A DNA stretch of 64,000 nt from NCBI RefSeq assembly GCF_014648815.1, contig NZ_BMRV01000010.1:1-64000 (forward strand), given 5' to 3'. A program made the translations under genes and the position numbers. Within the stretch, counting starts at the first letter, position 1, and each line of letters begins with the position of its first letter. This DNA is from Streptomyces flaveolus (GTDB lineage Bacteria; Actinomycetota; Actinomycetes; Streptomycetales; Streptomycetaceae). Shown one piece after another: positions 53,487-61,597 of this stretch. A model generated the notes under the pieces. It did not search any database. It was not told the DNA's origin and saw nothing but the letters and a program-made list of their open reading frames with translations.

Positions 53487-54392
53487 TCAGCTTCCGACCG
53501 GTGACGGTTCCGCGGTGACCGGGGCCGCGGGTGGCCGGACATCGGCCATGCGCCTCTCCGGCCCCCTGCGCCGCAGTACGAGGTACCCGCAGAACGCGGC
53601 CGGGCCGAAGAAGATCTGCGCGGGCACGAGCTGCGGCAGGTGTCCGGTGAGCGCCTCGACGGTGACGGGTGTCAGCGTCGGCACGAGCGCGCCGAACACG
53701 GCGACCAGACCGAGGGCCAGGGTCAGCCCCGGCCGTCCGTACGACTTGTAGGCCACGGTGGTGAACAGCGCGTACACCAGGAGGTCGCCCATGCCCACGA
53801 CGGCGCCGAACTCCCCGACGCGCAGCCCGGCCGAGGGGGCGAAGGCGTAGCCCTGCACCGCGTCGAACAGCTTCTGGGTGAGGGGGACGACGGTGGCGAA
53901 GAACAGGTCGTACACGGCGAGCGCCAGCGCGAACCGGGAGACGTGCCGCAGCTTGAGGCCGCCCTGTGCGTTGAGGTTGGCGGCGCCGATCGCCATCAGC
54001 ATGATGACCAGGCTGTTGACCACCCAGTACGGCGTGGCGTGGGTCGGGTCGTCCTCGGCGCTGCGGGCGAAGAGCCAGTCCGCGGCCAGCAGGGCGACGA
54101 TGAGCGCCCAGCGCAGCGCTCCCCGGCGGACGACCGTCCCGTAGCCCACGGCGAGGCCCCCGGCCAGGGTCAGCCCGAGCACGGGCGGCAGCAGCCAGCC
54201 CGGGAGGGACAGGTACAGGAAGGGCAGGACGACGACGAAGCCCATCATGATGACCATGTCGTTGCCGTTGAACACGCCGACGGCCGGTCTGGGCAGGCTG
54301 AACCGCCGGAAGCAGGCGACCGAGGCCAGCGAGACGCCCAGGGCGACGGCGAGGGTGACGAGGACGAAGAACGCGCTCTGTGCGGCGGTCAT
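53487..54392 (-). CDS. Polytopic membrane protein of unknown function
   Basis: This 301-residue protein has about eight to nine transmembrane helices (FFVLVTLAVALGVSLASVA, MVIMMGFVVVLPFLYLSLPGWLLPP, VVNSLVIMLMAIGAANLN, FALALAVYDLFFATVVPL, LVYALFTTVAY, LTLALGLVAVFGALVPTL, AQIFFGPAAFCGYLVL). A conserved-looking loop RPAVGVFNGND follows the first helix. No transporter family is recognisable. The ATG overlaps the ligase stop (54389-54392), so it is coupled to that enzyme. It may export or process the product of the operon. Confidence 0.85.
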   Translation of the reverse strand: MTAAQSAFFVLVTLAVALGVSLASVACFRRFSLPRPAVGVFNGNDMVIMMGFVVVLPFLYLSLPGWLLPPVLGLTLAGGLAVGYGTVVRRGALRWALIVALLAADWLFARSAEDDPTHATPYWVVNSLVIMLMAIGAANLNAQGGLKLRHVSRFALALAVYDLFFATVVPLTQKLFDAVQGYAFAPSAGLRVGEFGAVVGMGDLLVYALFTTVAYKSYGRPGLTLALGLVAVFGALVPTLTPVTVEALTGHLPQLVPAQIFFGPAAFCGYLVLRRRGPERRMADVRPPAAPVTAEPSPVGS

Positions 54393-55804
54393 GCGGTCCG
54401 CCCGGCGGAGGAGAAGCTGTTCTCGACCAGGTCGCAGCGGTAGCGCCGCAGCTCGTGCCCGTCCCCCGGTACGACGTCGACGCGGGCGTCGAGGCCGGAC
54501 TCGGCGAAGTGACGCGCGATGTCGCCCGTCTCCGGAACGGACGAGGCGGCCACCTCCACGTGCAGCCGGCCGTCCACCACGTCGGCACGGTGGCGCACCG
54601 GCCAGCAGGCGCCGGGCAGCGCGTCGAGGACCTCCATGATCTCGCGCGGGGTCACCGGGCCGTCCTGGGTGCGCAGCACGTGGTCCGCCTTTCCGAGGAT
54701 GTGCGAGGTCGCCGGGACGTTCGCCATCTCGCACGCGAGCGGTGTGCCGGGCAGCCGCCGCACCAGGTCCCGGGTGTCGTAGCGGAAGACCGGCATGCAC
54801 TCCCGGTACGGGAAGAAGGGGGTGGCGACGATCGTGCCGAGGGCCCCGGGCTCGGCCGGCGCCCCGGTGTCGAGGTCGCACACCTCCACGAGGCCGATAC
54901 CGGCGTCGATGTGCAGGTGCCGTTGCCGGCAGATCGCGCCGGCGACCGGTGTCACCTCGGTCATGCCGTAGCCGTCGTGGACGGGGGCGCCGAAGGTCTT
55001 CTCGGCGGCCTCGGCGAGCGCCGGCGAGAGCACCTCACTGCCGACGTTGACGCGACGCAGCCGGAAGTCGGCGGGGCCGAGCCCGCGTTCGCGGGCCAGG
55101 CGCGTCAACTGTCCCAAATAGCTCGGGTAGGTGACCATCAGCGTCGGCGCCGAGGGGCCGGTTCCCGCCATGAGGTCCAGGGTCTCGGCGGGCGGGACCA
55201 GGCCGACCATGCGGATCGCGGCGCCTGCCAGTCGGGCGACCTGCATCTCCGCGTAGGCCGTACCGGTCGCCCGGGAACTGATGTTGAACTGGACCAGGTC
55301 GGTGGTGCGGACGGTGCCGCGCAGCACCTGGGAGAGGGCGACCAGCGCGGGCCACAGACGTTCCTCGTAGCGGGAGTACCAGACCTCGGTGGGCCTGCCC
55401 GTCGTCCCGGTGGTCCGGGAGGCGAGGAAGGGCTCGCCGCACAGGAAGTCGCGGGGCCGTGCGACCAGATCGGCCTTGGTGGTGACGGGCACGGCGGTGA
55501 CGTTCTCGACGGTCAGCGCGGCCGGGTCGGCGCCTGCTGCGGCGAAGTGCTCCTTGTAGAACGCCGACTTGGCCGCGAGGCGCCTGGCCGTGCGCCGCAG
55601 CGCCTTGTTCGTGAGGTCGGTGCGCATCTGCGGGTCCGCCGCGGCGCCGCGCAGCAACTGCTCGACGTCCTCGCCCGGCGAGCCGAACTCGGCGATCGTC
55701 GCCAGCGCGTCGTCGACGAGCCTCTCGGCGGAACGGACGTTGATCGGACGGCCGAGCACCATGGCCAGTGCCATCCGGAACTGCCTTGTCCCCGCGTCGA
55801 ACAT
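54389..55804 (-). CDS. PaaK-like AMP-forming ligase
   Basis: This 471-residue adenylate-forming enzyme is related to phenylacetate-CoA ligase / CapK. Core motifs are the phosphate loop SRTTGTTGRPTEVWYSRYE, DGYGMTEVTP (A5), FRYDTRDLVRR (A7) and LGKADHVLRTQDGPVTPREI (A8). An N-terminal helical stretch of about 100 residues precedes the core. It should activate a carboxylic acid as an acyl-AMP and pass it to a thiol or amine. A GGGGAGG ribosome binding site precedes the ATG at 55804. It follows the 28-residue peptide gene after an attenuator-like hairpin, so the peptide or an acid to be attached to it may be its substrate; this is inference. Confidence 0.87.
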   Translation of the reverse strand: MFDAGTRQFRMALAMVLGRPINVRSAERLVDDALATIAEFGSPGEDVEQLLRGAAADPQMRTDLTNKALRRTARRLAAKSAFYKEHFAAAGADPAALTVENVTAVPVTTKADLVARPRDFLCGEPFLASRTTGTTGRPTEVWYSRYEERLWPALVALSQVLRGTVRTTDLVQFNISSRATGTAYAEMQVARLAGAAIRMVGLVPPAETLDLMAGTGPSAPTLMVTYPSYLGQLTRLARERGLGPADFRLRRVNVGSEVLSPALAEAAEKTFGAPVHDGYGMTEVTPVAGAICRQRHLHIDAGIGLVEVCDLDTGAPAEPGALGTIVATPFFPYRECMPVFRYDTRDLVRRLPGTPLACEMANVPATSHILGKADHVLRTQDGPVTPREIMEVLDALPGACWPVRHRADVVDGRLHVEVAASSVPETGDIARHFAESGLDARVDVVPGDGHELRRYRCDLVENSFSSAGRTA

Positions 55805-55839
55805 GGTCCTCCCCCGCCGGTCCCGGTCCTCACCGTGCC

Positions 55840-55866
55840 GGGGTGGGCGGCCTGGCCGCCCACCCC
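55840..55866 (-). terminator. Hairpin between the peptide gene and the ligase gene
   Basis: GGGGTGGGCGGCC and GGCCGCCCACCCC are exact complements, leaving a one-base centre (11 bp of stem if the loop is CCTGG). It lies ten bases after the peptide stop and 36 bases before the ligase start. Such a hairpin in this position would cut read-through and give more peptide than enzyme, as is common in precursor-peptide operons. Confidence 0.75.
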
Positions 55867-55875
55867 GTCGTCACG

Positions 55876-55962
55876 TCAGCTGGGGCAGTTCGAGAACAGC
55901 ACCGCAGCCATGGAACCCATGACGTACTTCGTGTGCTTGAGCGTGGAAACGATCGCGGACAT
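55876..55962 (-). CDS. 28-residue peptide, possible RiPP precursor
   Basis: This tiny gene encodes a peptide starting MSAIVSTLKHTKYVM and ending LFSNCPS. A strong AAGGGGG ribosome binding site lies six bases upstream of the ATG. A consensus-like promoter lies about 50 bases further upstream, and a stable hairpin follows the stop. The N-terminal half is basic and polar, the C-terminal half is hydrophobic (MGSMAAVLF) with a single Cys near the end. There is no obvious signal peptide. Followed by ligase, membrane-protein and YunG-like genes on the same strand. The signals around it argue for a real gene; whether the product is modified, exported or a regulatory leader is unknown. Confidence 0.72.
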   Translation of the reverse strand: MSAIVSTLKHTKYVMGSMAAVLFSNCPS

Positions 55963-56020
55963 ACGAAACCCCCTTGCATCGTTCAGAACTGCGCCCTCAC
56001 CGGTCAGCGAGAGCACCCTG

Positions 56021-56050
56021 ATACTCAAGTGGCGCAAGTACTGCTGTCAA
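56021..56050 (-). promoter_or_regulatory. Strong sigma-70-type promoter for the peptide operon
   Basis: On the minus strand TTGACA (56045-56050) and GAGTAT (56021-56026) are separated by 18 bases. Transcription would start near 56014, giving a leader of about 50 bases before the peptide ATG. The -35 is a perfect consensus, rare in this window. Confidence 0.65.
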
Positions 56051-56053
56051 GGA

Positions 56054-56069
56054 TCGATCACGCGATCGA
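56054..56069. promoter_or_regulatory. Palindrome directly upstream of the peptide promoter
   Basis: TCGATC-ACGC-GATCGA has perfect 6-base arms and sits four bases upstream of the -35 element, a suitable place for an activator or repressor. The rest of 55969-56263 holds no further gene that I can see. Confidence 0.5.
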
Positions 56070-56263
56070 ACTTCCGCCTCCAAACCTTCAATCGGCCTTA
56101 TTTTGCGGCGAGTTCACGCCACCGCGGGATCCGGAATCCGGACGGTGGGCCTCCCGTGGCCGCGCATACCGGTGAGTGGAGCAGGCGGGGCCTGACGCAC
56201 GGAGCCGCCTGCTCCGGCGGGGCGGTGACGAACCGGAGGCACCGGACCGATGCGGGACCGGCG

Positions 56264-57802
56264 TCACCTCACCTCGTACAGCGGGTTCGGCAGCGGCCGG
56301 TACCGTGCCGCGGCGCCGTCCGCGCCGGTCCAGCGGAGCAGGAGGTTGGTCTTGGCGGGCAGGGCGGGCGCGGTGAGCAGGGCCGGGATCTCGGGCAGGT
56401 CGTGACGGGCCAGGGCGGTGCGGAGGGCGGGCCGCGGGTCGAAGCCCGGGTGATGCTCGGCGAGGGCGCCGGCGATCTCCAGCAGGTGGTTGACGACCAG
56501 GCAGTACACCAGTCGTTCCCAGCCGGCAGCGCGGGGCGTGTCCGGGAGGAGCTTGACGCCCTCTGCGTCCCGGAAGAGGGCCTGCACCGGGATGCCGTCC
56601 GCGTCCACCGCGACCAGCGTGTTCTGCAGGTGCGCCTCCAGGACCACGCCGTCGTCGGCGAAGGCCGTCAGGGCGGGCGGGACGACCGCGTCGAGGTACG
56701 CCTCCCACCAGGCCGCCGGGTCCGGCGCGGCCGCCAGGGGGCTGCCGGGGAAGCCCTCCACCAGGGCCGCGGCGAGCAGCGGGGACGCGCCGGGCAGCAG
56801 GCCGGCGCGCAGTCCGTCGCGGACGACGACGGCGAGTTCCTCGAAGGCGAAGTCGGCGGTGCGGTAGCCGCGGTCGGCGAGCCAGACCGCCGGGGGGCCG
56901 ATCGACTCGAACGCCTCCGTGACCGCCGTGTCGGTGCGGCGCAGTCTCAGCAGGTCGTGGCGCCACAGGCGGCGGATGTCGTTGGTGATGCGCACGTCGA
57001 GGCTGAACTTCAGGAACAGGTCGTGTCCCGGGAGGTACTCGGGCGCGTACACCGTGCGGACCGCCGCCGTCGGCCACACCGGGAACCCGGTCGCGCCCAG
57101 CCGGATCAGGCGTCCGTCGGCGAAGGCCGGGGCGAGGGCCGGCGCCGTCAGGTCGAGCTGCCAGGGGTGGGCGGGCAGCAGCCGGTAGCCGGGCGGGGCC
57201 TCGCCGAGGGCGTCCAGGGCGGCGGTGTCGCCCTCCTCGACGACCGTGTCGGCCCGCACGGCGAGGAGCGTCAGCGGGAATCGGGCGTGCGCCTCCGGCG
57301 CGTAGGGAAGCCAGTCGGCGTGCGGTCCGCCGCCGCGCGCCTTGGGGGCGGGGTGGTGGGTGTGGCCGGTGAGAAGGGACTGCTCCGAGCGCAGGTACGG
57401 GTCACCGGGCTCGGTCGCCGCCGCGCGTGCCGTCAGCAGGGCGGCGACCGCGTCCCGGCTGTCGGTCATCTCGGCGGGCAGTTCGTGGTTGGGCACACCG
57501 GTGTGGCGGCGCAGTTCCTCGGCGACGAGTTTCACCAGTTCGGCGTGGCCGACGCGGTGCCAGCCGTCCGCCCCGCCCACCTCCGGCTCGGCGGGGCGCC
57601 GACCGCCGCGGACCCGGAGCAGCCGGCCGCCGGGCAGCCGGTACACCGGGCGGTCACCGGGGGCCGCACACGGTTCGGCCACCTCCCGCAGCAGGCAGTT
57701 CAGCAGCGGCGCGGCCGCGAGGGCGTCGGCGCGTTCCGCGACGTCGTCCGGGGATGCGGCGCCGGCGCCGGAGGACGGGGGCAGGAGATCCACGCGTTCC
57801 AC
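56264..57802 (-). CDS. IucA/IucC-family siderophore synthetase (1)
   Basis: This 512-residue NRPS-independent siderophore synthetase has the nucleotide-binding LTGHTHHPAPKARGG, the LLPAHPWQLDL motif, KFSLDVRITNDIRRLW, and in the C-terminal FhuF-like part EAHLQNTLVAVDADGIPVQALFRDAEGV. These enzymes join citrate or a related acid to amines or alcohols via acyl-AMP. The GTG at 57802 is the start. It is divergent from a second family member at 57919, with 116 bases between. No decarboxylase, hydroxylase or acyltransferase for a complete siderophore pathway is in the window. Confidence 0.92.
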   Translation of the reverse strand: MERVDLLPPSSGAGAASPDDVAERADALAAAPLLNCLLREVAEPCAAPGDRPVYRLPGGRLLRVRGGRRPAEPEVGGADGWHRVGHAELVKLVAEELRRHTGVPNHELPAEMTDSRDAVAALLTARAAATEPGDPYLRSEQSLLTGHTHHPAPKARGGGPHADWLPYAPEAHARFPLTLLAVRADTVVEEGDTAALDALGEAPPGYRLLPAHPWQLDLTAPALAPAFADGRLIRLGATGFPVWPTAAVRTVYAPEYLPGHDLFLKFSLDVRITNDIRRLWRHDLLRLRRTDTAVTEAFESIGPPAVWLADRGYRTADFAFEELAVVVRDGLRAGLLPGASPLLAAALVEGFPGSPLAAAPDPAAWWEAYLDAVVPPALTAFADDGVVLEAHLQNTLVAVDADGIPVQALFRDAEGVKLLPDTPRAAGWERLVYCLVVNHLLEIAGALAEHHPGFDPRPALRTALARHDLPEIPALLTAPALPAKTNLLLRWTGADGAAARYRPLPNPLYEVR

Positions 57803-57918
57803 TCGTTCCCTACGGTCTGTCAGAGGGCGGGGACGATCAGTATGTCTGCCGTGGTCCCATCGTCGTGACGTCCCGCCGGCCCGCCCCCGTACCCGACCCG
57901 TACCCGAGGAGTCCGCCC

Positions 57919-59418
57919 GTGCACCGTCCCGCCACCGCCGAGGCCGAGGTCGCCGACGAACTGGCCGCCGTCCGGCCCGGTCTCGTCTCCCGGTACACGG
58001 CCGGGCTGCCCGGCGCCCGCGCGGCCGTGCTGACCCGGCTGTGGCGGGCGCTCGCGTACGAACCGCTGCCGTGGATCACCGGCCGGGAGTCCGTACGGGA
58101 CGGACTCGTCCTGCGCCTCGGGGACGGCCGGCGGCTGCACGGCCCGGCCGCGGACCCGTACCGCACCGACGCGTACGTCACCGCCGTACGGCTCGACGGG
58201 ACGCCGTACGACGATCCCGCGCGACTGGTGACGGACCTCGCCGTGCCGCACTCCGCGGGTTTCGCCGCCGAGCTGGGGCACAGTGTCGCGTCCGTGGCCC
58301 TGTCGCGCGCGGGCCGGGAGAATCACCCGGACGAGTGGCCGGGGAGCGACTGGGGTTGGGAGCAGCGCGTCGTCGATGGTCATCCGTTCCACCCCAACTG
58401 CCGTTCCCGGCCCGGTTTCTCGGTGGCCGAGCAGCTCGCCTACGGCCCCGAGCACGGGCCGGTCGTGGAGCTGGGGCTGCTGCCCGTCCCGGCGGCCGGG
58501 TGCCTGGTGACGGGGGCGTGGCCGACGGAGTTCCGGGACGGGGGGCGGTTGCTGCTCCCGGTGCATCCCTGGCAGGCGGCACATGTGCTGAAGCGGCCGT
58601 GCGACGCGACGCTTCCCGCGCATCCGCTGATGTCCCTGCGCACGCTCGCCGTGCCCGGCGGCCCGCAGGTGAAGACGGCGCTGAGCGCGCGGCTGACCTC
58701 CTCGGTGCGGGACATCTCCGTCGCCTCGGTCGCCGCGTCGGACACCCTGTCGGCGTTCGGCCAGGTCCTGGCGGCGCGCACGGACGGGCTGCTGCACGTC
58801 ACCCGCACCCTGGGCGCGGCGACCGCGCACTCCCCCGACCTGGCCGCCGTGCTGCGCGAGCCGCCCCGGGCGTACGCGGGGCCCGGCGAGCACGTCGTCC
58901 CGGTGGCGGCGCTGGCGACCACCGGGCTGCCCCGGTCCCCTGCGTGGGTCGCCGGTCTCGCGCGCCTGTGCCTCACCGTCGGGCTGGGTCTGCTCGAGCT
59001 GGGCGTGGCGCTGGAGGCGCACGGCCAGAACCTGCTCGTGGTGCTGTCGGCGTCGGGCGAGCCGCTGCGCCTGGTCTACCGCGACCTGGCCGACATCCGC
59101 GTCAGCCCGGCCCGCCTCACGCGGCACGGCATCCCGCTCCCGGGCCTGCCCACGCGCATGCTCACCGACGACCCGACGGCCCTGCGCCGCAAGCTGTTCG
59201 GCTCGCTGGTCGCCGGTGCCCTCGCCGGGCTGGCGGGATCGGGTGCGGCGCTCGGCGCGGCCCTGGAGCCGGCCCTCGGCGAACTTCCGTGCACGCCGGA
59301 CCTGGTGGCGCTGCGCGAGGAACGGCTGCCGGTGAAGGCGCTGACGCTGATGCGCATGTCGCCGGGCGACGGCGGGGATTTGTGGGCGGAGCTGCCCAAT
59401 CCCCTGTCCCCGGGGTGA
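57919..59418 (+). CDS. IucA/IucC-family siderophore synthetase (2)
   Basis: This 499-residue protein has the family motifs GHPFHPNCRSRPGFS, LLPVHPWQAAHVL, KTALSARLTSSVRDIS, EAHGQNLLVVLSASGEPLRLVYRDLADIRV and a C-terminal KALTLMRM. In the nucleotide loop the Lys usual in HPxxKxR is not obvious (HPNCRSR). The GTG at 57919 follows GAGGA eight bases upstream. It is quite different from the divergent synthetase, so the two may catalyse successive condensations. No iron-box was recognised in the shared intergenic region. Confidence 0.92.
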   Translation: MHRPATAEAEVADELAAVRPGLVSRYTAGLPGARAAVLTRLWRALAYEPLPWITGRESVRDGLVLRLGDGRRLHGPAADPYRTDAYVTAVRLDGTPYDDPARLVTDLAVPHSAGFAAELGHSVASVALSRAGRENHPDEWPGSDWGWEQRVVDGHPFHPNCRSRPGFSVAEQLAYGPEHGPVVELGLLPVPAAGCLVTGAWPTEFRDGGRLLLPVHPWQAAHVLKRPCDATLPAHPLMSLRTLAVPGGPQVKTALSARLTSSVRDISVASVAASDTLSAFGQVLAARTDGLLHVTRTLGAATAHSPDLAAVLREPPRAYAGPGEHVVPVAALATTGLPRSPAWVAGLARLCLTVGLGLLELGVALEAHGQNLLVVLSASGEPLRLVYRDLADIRVSPARLTRHGIPLPGLPTRMLTDDPTALRRKLFGSLVAGALAGLAGSGAALGAALEPALGELPCTPDLVALREERLPVKALTLMRMSPGDGGDLWAELPNPLSPG

Positions 59419-59480
59419 CGTTGCGGCGTCCGCGCGGTCTCGTTTTGGAGCACGGCAGTCCCGCTCCATAGGATCCGCCG

Positions 59481-60755
59481 ATGATCATAAGAAAACGGCT
59501 GGCGGCGGGCGTGTGCGCCCTGCTCGCCGCACTGACGGCCGGGATCGCCCTGCCGGCCGGTGCGGCCGCCGGTGAACCCACGGGCGAGGACGCGCCGAAG
59601 GTCGACCTCGTGCTCGACGTCAGCGGTTCGATGCGCACCCGGGACATCGACGGCGGCACGCGGATGGCCGCGGCGAAGCAGGCGTTCAACGAGGTGCTCG
59701 ACGCGACGCCCGAGGAGGTGCAGCTGGGCATCCGGACGCTGGGCGCCGACTACCCGGGCGACGACCGCAGGACGGGCTGCAAGGACACCGCGCAGCTCTA
59801 TCCGGTCGGCCCGCTGGACCGCACCGAGGCCAAGACGGCGGTGGCCACCCTGTCGCCCACCGGCTGGACGCCGATCGGACCCGCGCTGCTCAAGGCGGCC
59901 GACGACCTCGACGGCGGCAACGGGTCCAAGCGGATCGTGCTGATCAGCGACGGCGAGGACACCTGCGCCCCGCTCGATCCCTGCGAGGTGGCCCGCGAGA
60001 TCGCCGCCAAGGGCATCGGGCTGACCATCGACACCCTCGGCCTGGTCCCCAACGCCAAGATGCGCCGGCAGCTCAGCTGCATCGCCGAGGCGACCGGCGG
60101 CACCTACACCTCGGTGGAGCACACCGACGAGCTCACCGACAAGGTGAACCAGCTGGTGGACCGCGCGGCCGACCCGGTGGTGACGCCGGTCGCCGTCGAG
60201 GGCGCGGACGCGTGCGCGAAGGCGCCGGCGCTGAAGTCGGGGCTGTACACCGACCGCGAGGAGTTCGGGAAGCAGCGCTGGTACCGGGTGGACGTGCTGC
60301 CCGGCGAGGAGCTGCGCGCCTCCGTGAGCGTGTCCGCCGACCGGGCCGTGAATCCGTCCTACGGCGTGCTGCTGCGGGCGGTCACGGTGCACGGCCGGGA
60401 GATCGTGCGCGGCGAGGCGGCGGACAACGGCCGTACGGACGTGGTCTCGACCGGTCTGCGCTACCCGAAGCCGGAGATCGACGACGCGGACACGGACAAG
60501 CCGGCCGCGGAGACCGTGTGCCTCCAGGTCACCAACTCCTTCTCCGTCGCGCCCGGCGTCAAGACCACACCCGGTCTGCCGCTGGAGCTGACGGTCGACG
60601 TCGTGGACGGCCCGAGCCAGGCCGACGACGTGGCCGCCTTCGGCCTCGGGCGCGGCTGGTGGCTGCTGGGTGTGCTGGTGCTGGTCGGTTTCCTCGCCGG
60701 TCTGCTGTGGGGCTGGCTGTCGCGCTGGCGGTTCGCGGTCTGGAGGACCCACTGA
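59481..60755 (+). CDS. Secreted, membrane-anchored VWA-domain protein
   Basis: This 424-residue protein has a signal peptide (about 1-31, ending AGAAAGEP), a von Willebrand A domain with MIDAS motif DVSGSM and the later SDGEDTCAP loop, an extracellular beta-rich region, and a C-terminal transmembrane helix (WWLLGVLVLVGFLAGLLWGWL) followed by basic residues. It may bind metal-dependent ligands at the cell surface. The stop overlaps the start of the next gene (TGATG at 60753-60757), so the two are coupled. Confidence 0.88.
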   Translation: MIIRKRLAAGVCALLAALTAGIALPAGAAAGEPTGEDAPKVDLVLDVSGSMRTRDIDGGTRMAAAKQAFNEVLDATPEEVQLGIRTLGADYPGDDRRTGCKDTAQLYPVGPLDRTEAKTAVATLSPTGWTPIGPALLKAADDLDGGNGSKRIVLISDGEDTCAPLDPCEVAREIAAKGIGLTIDTLGLVPNAKMRRQLSCIAEATGGTYTSVEHTDELTDKVNQLVDRAADPVVTPVAVEGADACAKAPALKSGLYTDREEFGKQRWYRVDVLPGEELRASVSVSADRAVNPSYGVLLRAVTVHGREIVRGEAADNGRTDVVSTGLRYPKPEIDDADTDKPAAETVCLQVTNSFSVAPGVKTTPGLPLELTVDVVDGPSQADDVAAFGLGRGWWLLGVLVLVGFLAGLLWGWLSRWRFAVWRTH

Positions 60756-61555
60756 TGCGTATCACCCGAGTGCTGAGTACCGCGCTGCTGCTGGTCGGTC
60801 TCGCCGCCGCGCCCGCGGCGGCCGACTCCTCGCCCTCCGCGAGCCCGTCCGACGACGGCGGTGCGCCGAACACGGCGGGCACGTCGTTCCGTACGGCGAC
60901 GGAGATCGAGCAGGGTCAGCCGGCCACGGCGAGCGGCTCCGCGGGCGACTACCTGTACTGGTCGTTCCCGGCGGACGCCGAACAGCGGCCGACCGTGAAG
61001 GCCACGGTCGAGCTGCCCGGGACGCACGCCGCCCAGACCTGGCGGATCGACGTGTACGACGGTCTGCGCCGCCGCCAGGCCTGCCAGTGGGGCGCGCAGA
61101 CGCGCACGGCGGCCGAGGGCACGCCCTCCGTGGAGCTGACGTGCGTGCTGCGCACGGTCCGCGCCTGGTCCGAGCCGTGGGCCAACGACCCGCTGCCGGG
61201 CACGTACTACGTCCGGCTGACGGTGGTGAACCTGCCGACGTCCGACCTCGGCGTGCCGGTCGGCGCCGAGGTGCGGGTCGACTCCAAGGACATGGGCGGA
61301 GCGGCCGCCGTGGACGGGTCGCTGGCCGAGCCGCTGGTGCCGGGCGTCGCGATGACGTCCGGGCAGGACGACGACTCGGAGCGCGGCGCGGTGCTGTCCG
61401 CGATCGAACCCGAGGACGGCTGGTCCTCGGGCTGGTGGTCCGACCGATGGGTGTGGACCGGGATCGGCGCCGTGCTGGCCGCGCTGGCGGGCATCGGCGG
61501 GTACGGGCTGACGCGCGGTTCCGGACGTCCGTCGCGGGTGCCGCCGGGCGCCTGA
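60755..61555 (+). CDS. Secreted, membrane-anchored partner of the VWA protein
   Basis: This 266-residue protein has a signal peptide (MRITRVLSTALLLVGLAA to about residue 24), an extracytoplasmic domain with pre-peptidase-like features (GDYLYWSFPADAEQRPTVKATV) and a C-terminal transmembrane helix (WVWTGIGAVLAALAGIGGYGL). Architecture mirrors that of the upstream VWA protein, and the genes overlap, so they probably act together on the outer face of the membrane. Function unknown. Confidence 0.85.
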   Translation: MRITRVLSTALLLVGLAAAPAAADSSPSASPSDDGGAPNTAGTSFRTATEIEQGQPATASGSAGDYLYWSFPADAEQRPTVKATVELPGTHAAQTWRIDVYDGLRRRQACQWGAQTRTAAEGTPSVELTCVLRTVRAWSEPWANDPLPGTYYVRLTVVNLPTSDLGVPVGAEVRVDSKDMGGAAAVDGSLAEPLVPGVAMTSGQDDDSERGAVLSAIEPEDGWSSGWWSDRWVWTGIGAVLAALAGIGGYGLTRGSGRPSRVPPGA

Positions 61556-61563
61556 GTGCCGGT

Positions 61564-61592
61564 CAGGAGGCCCGCCCTTGGCGGGCCTCCTG
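61564..61592. terminator. Bidirectional terminator between convergent genes
   Basis: CAGGAGGCCCGCC and GGCGGGCCTCCTG form a perfect 13-bp stem with a three-base loop; followed by TTTC on the plus strand. Confidence 0.85.
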
Positions 61593-61597
61593 CCGTT

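Noticed and set aside
54380..57868. An 1162-codon open frame on the plus strand
   Set aside because: Antisense to the PaaK-like ligase, peptide region and first IucA/IucC gene; no domain is recognisable.
57803..57918. An iron-box (IdeR/DmdR site) between the divergent siderophore synthetases
   Set aside because: No sequence resembling TTAGGTTAGGCTAACCTAA was found by eye in the 116 bases.
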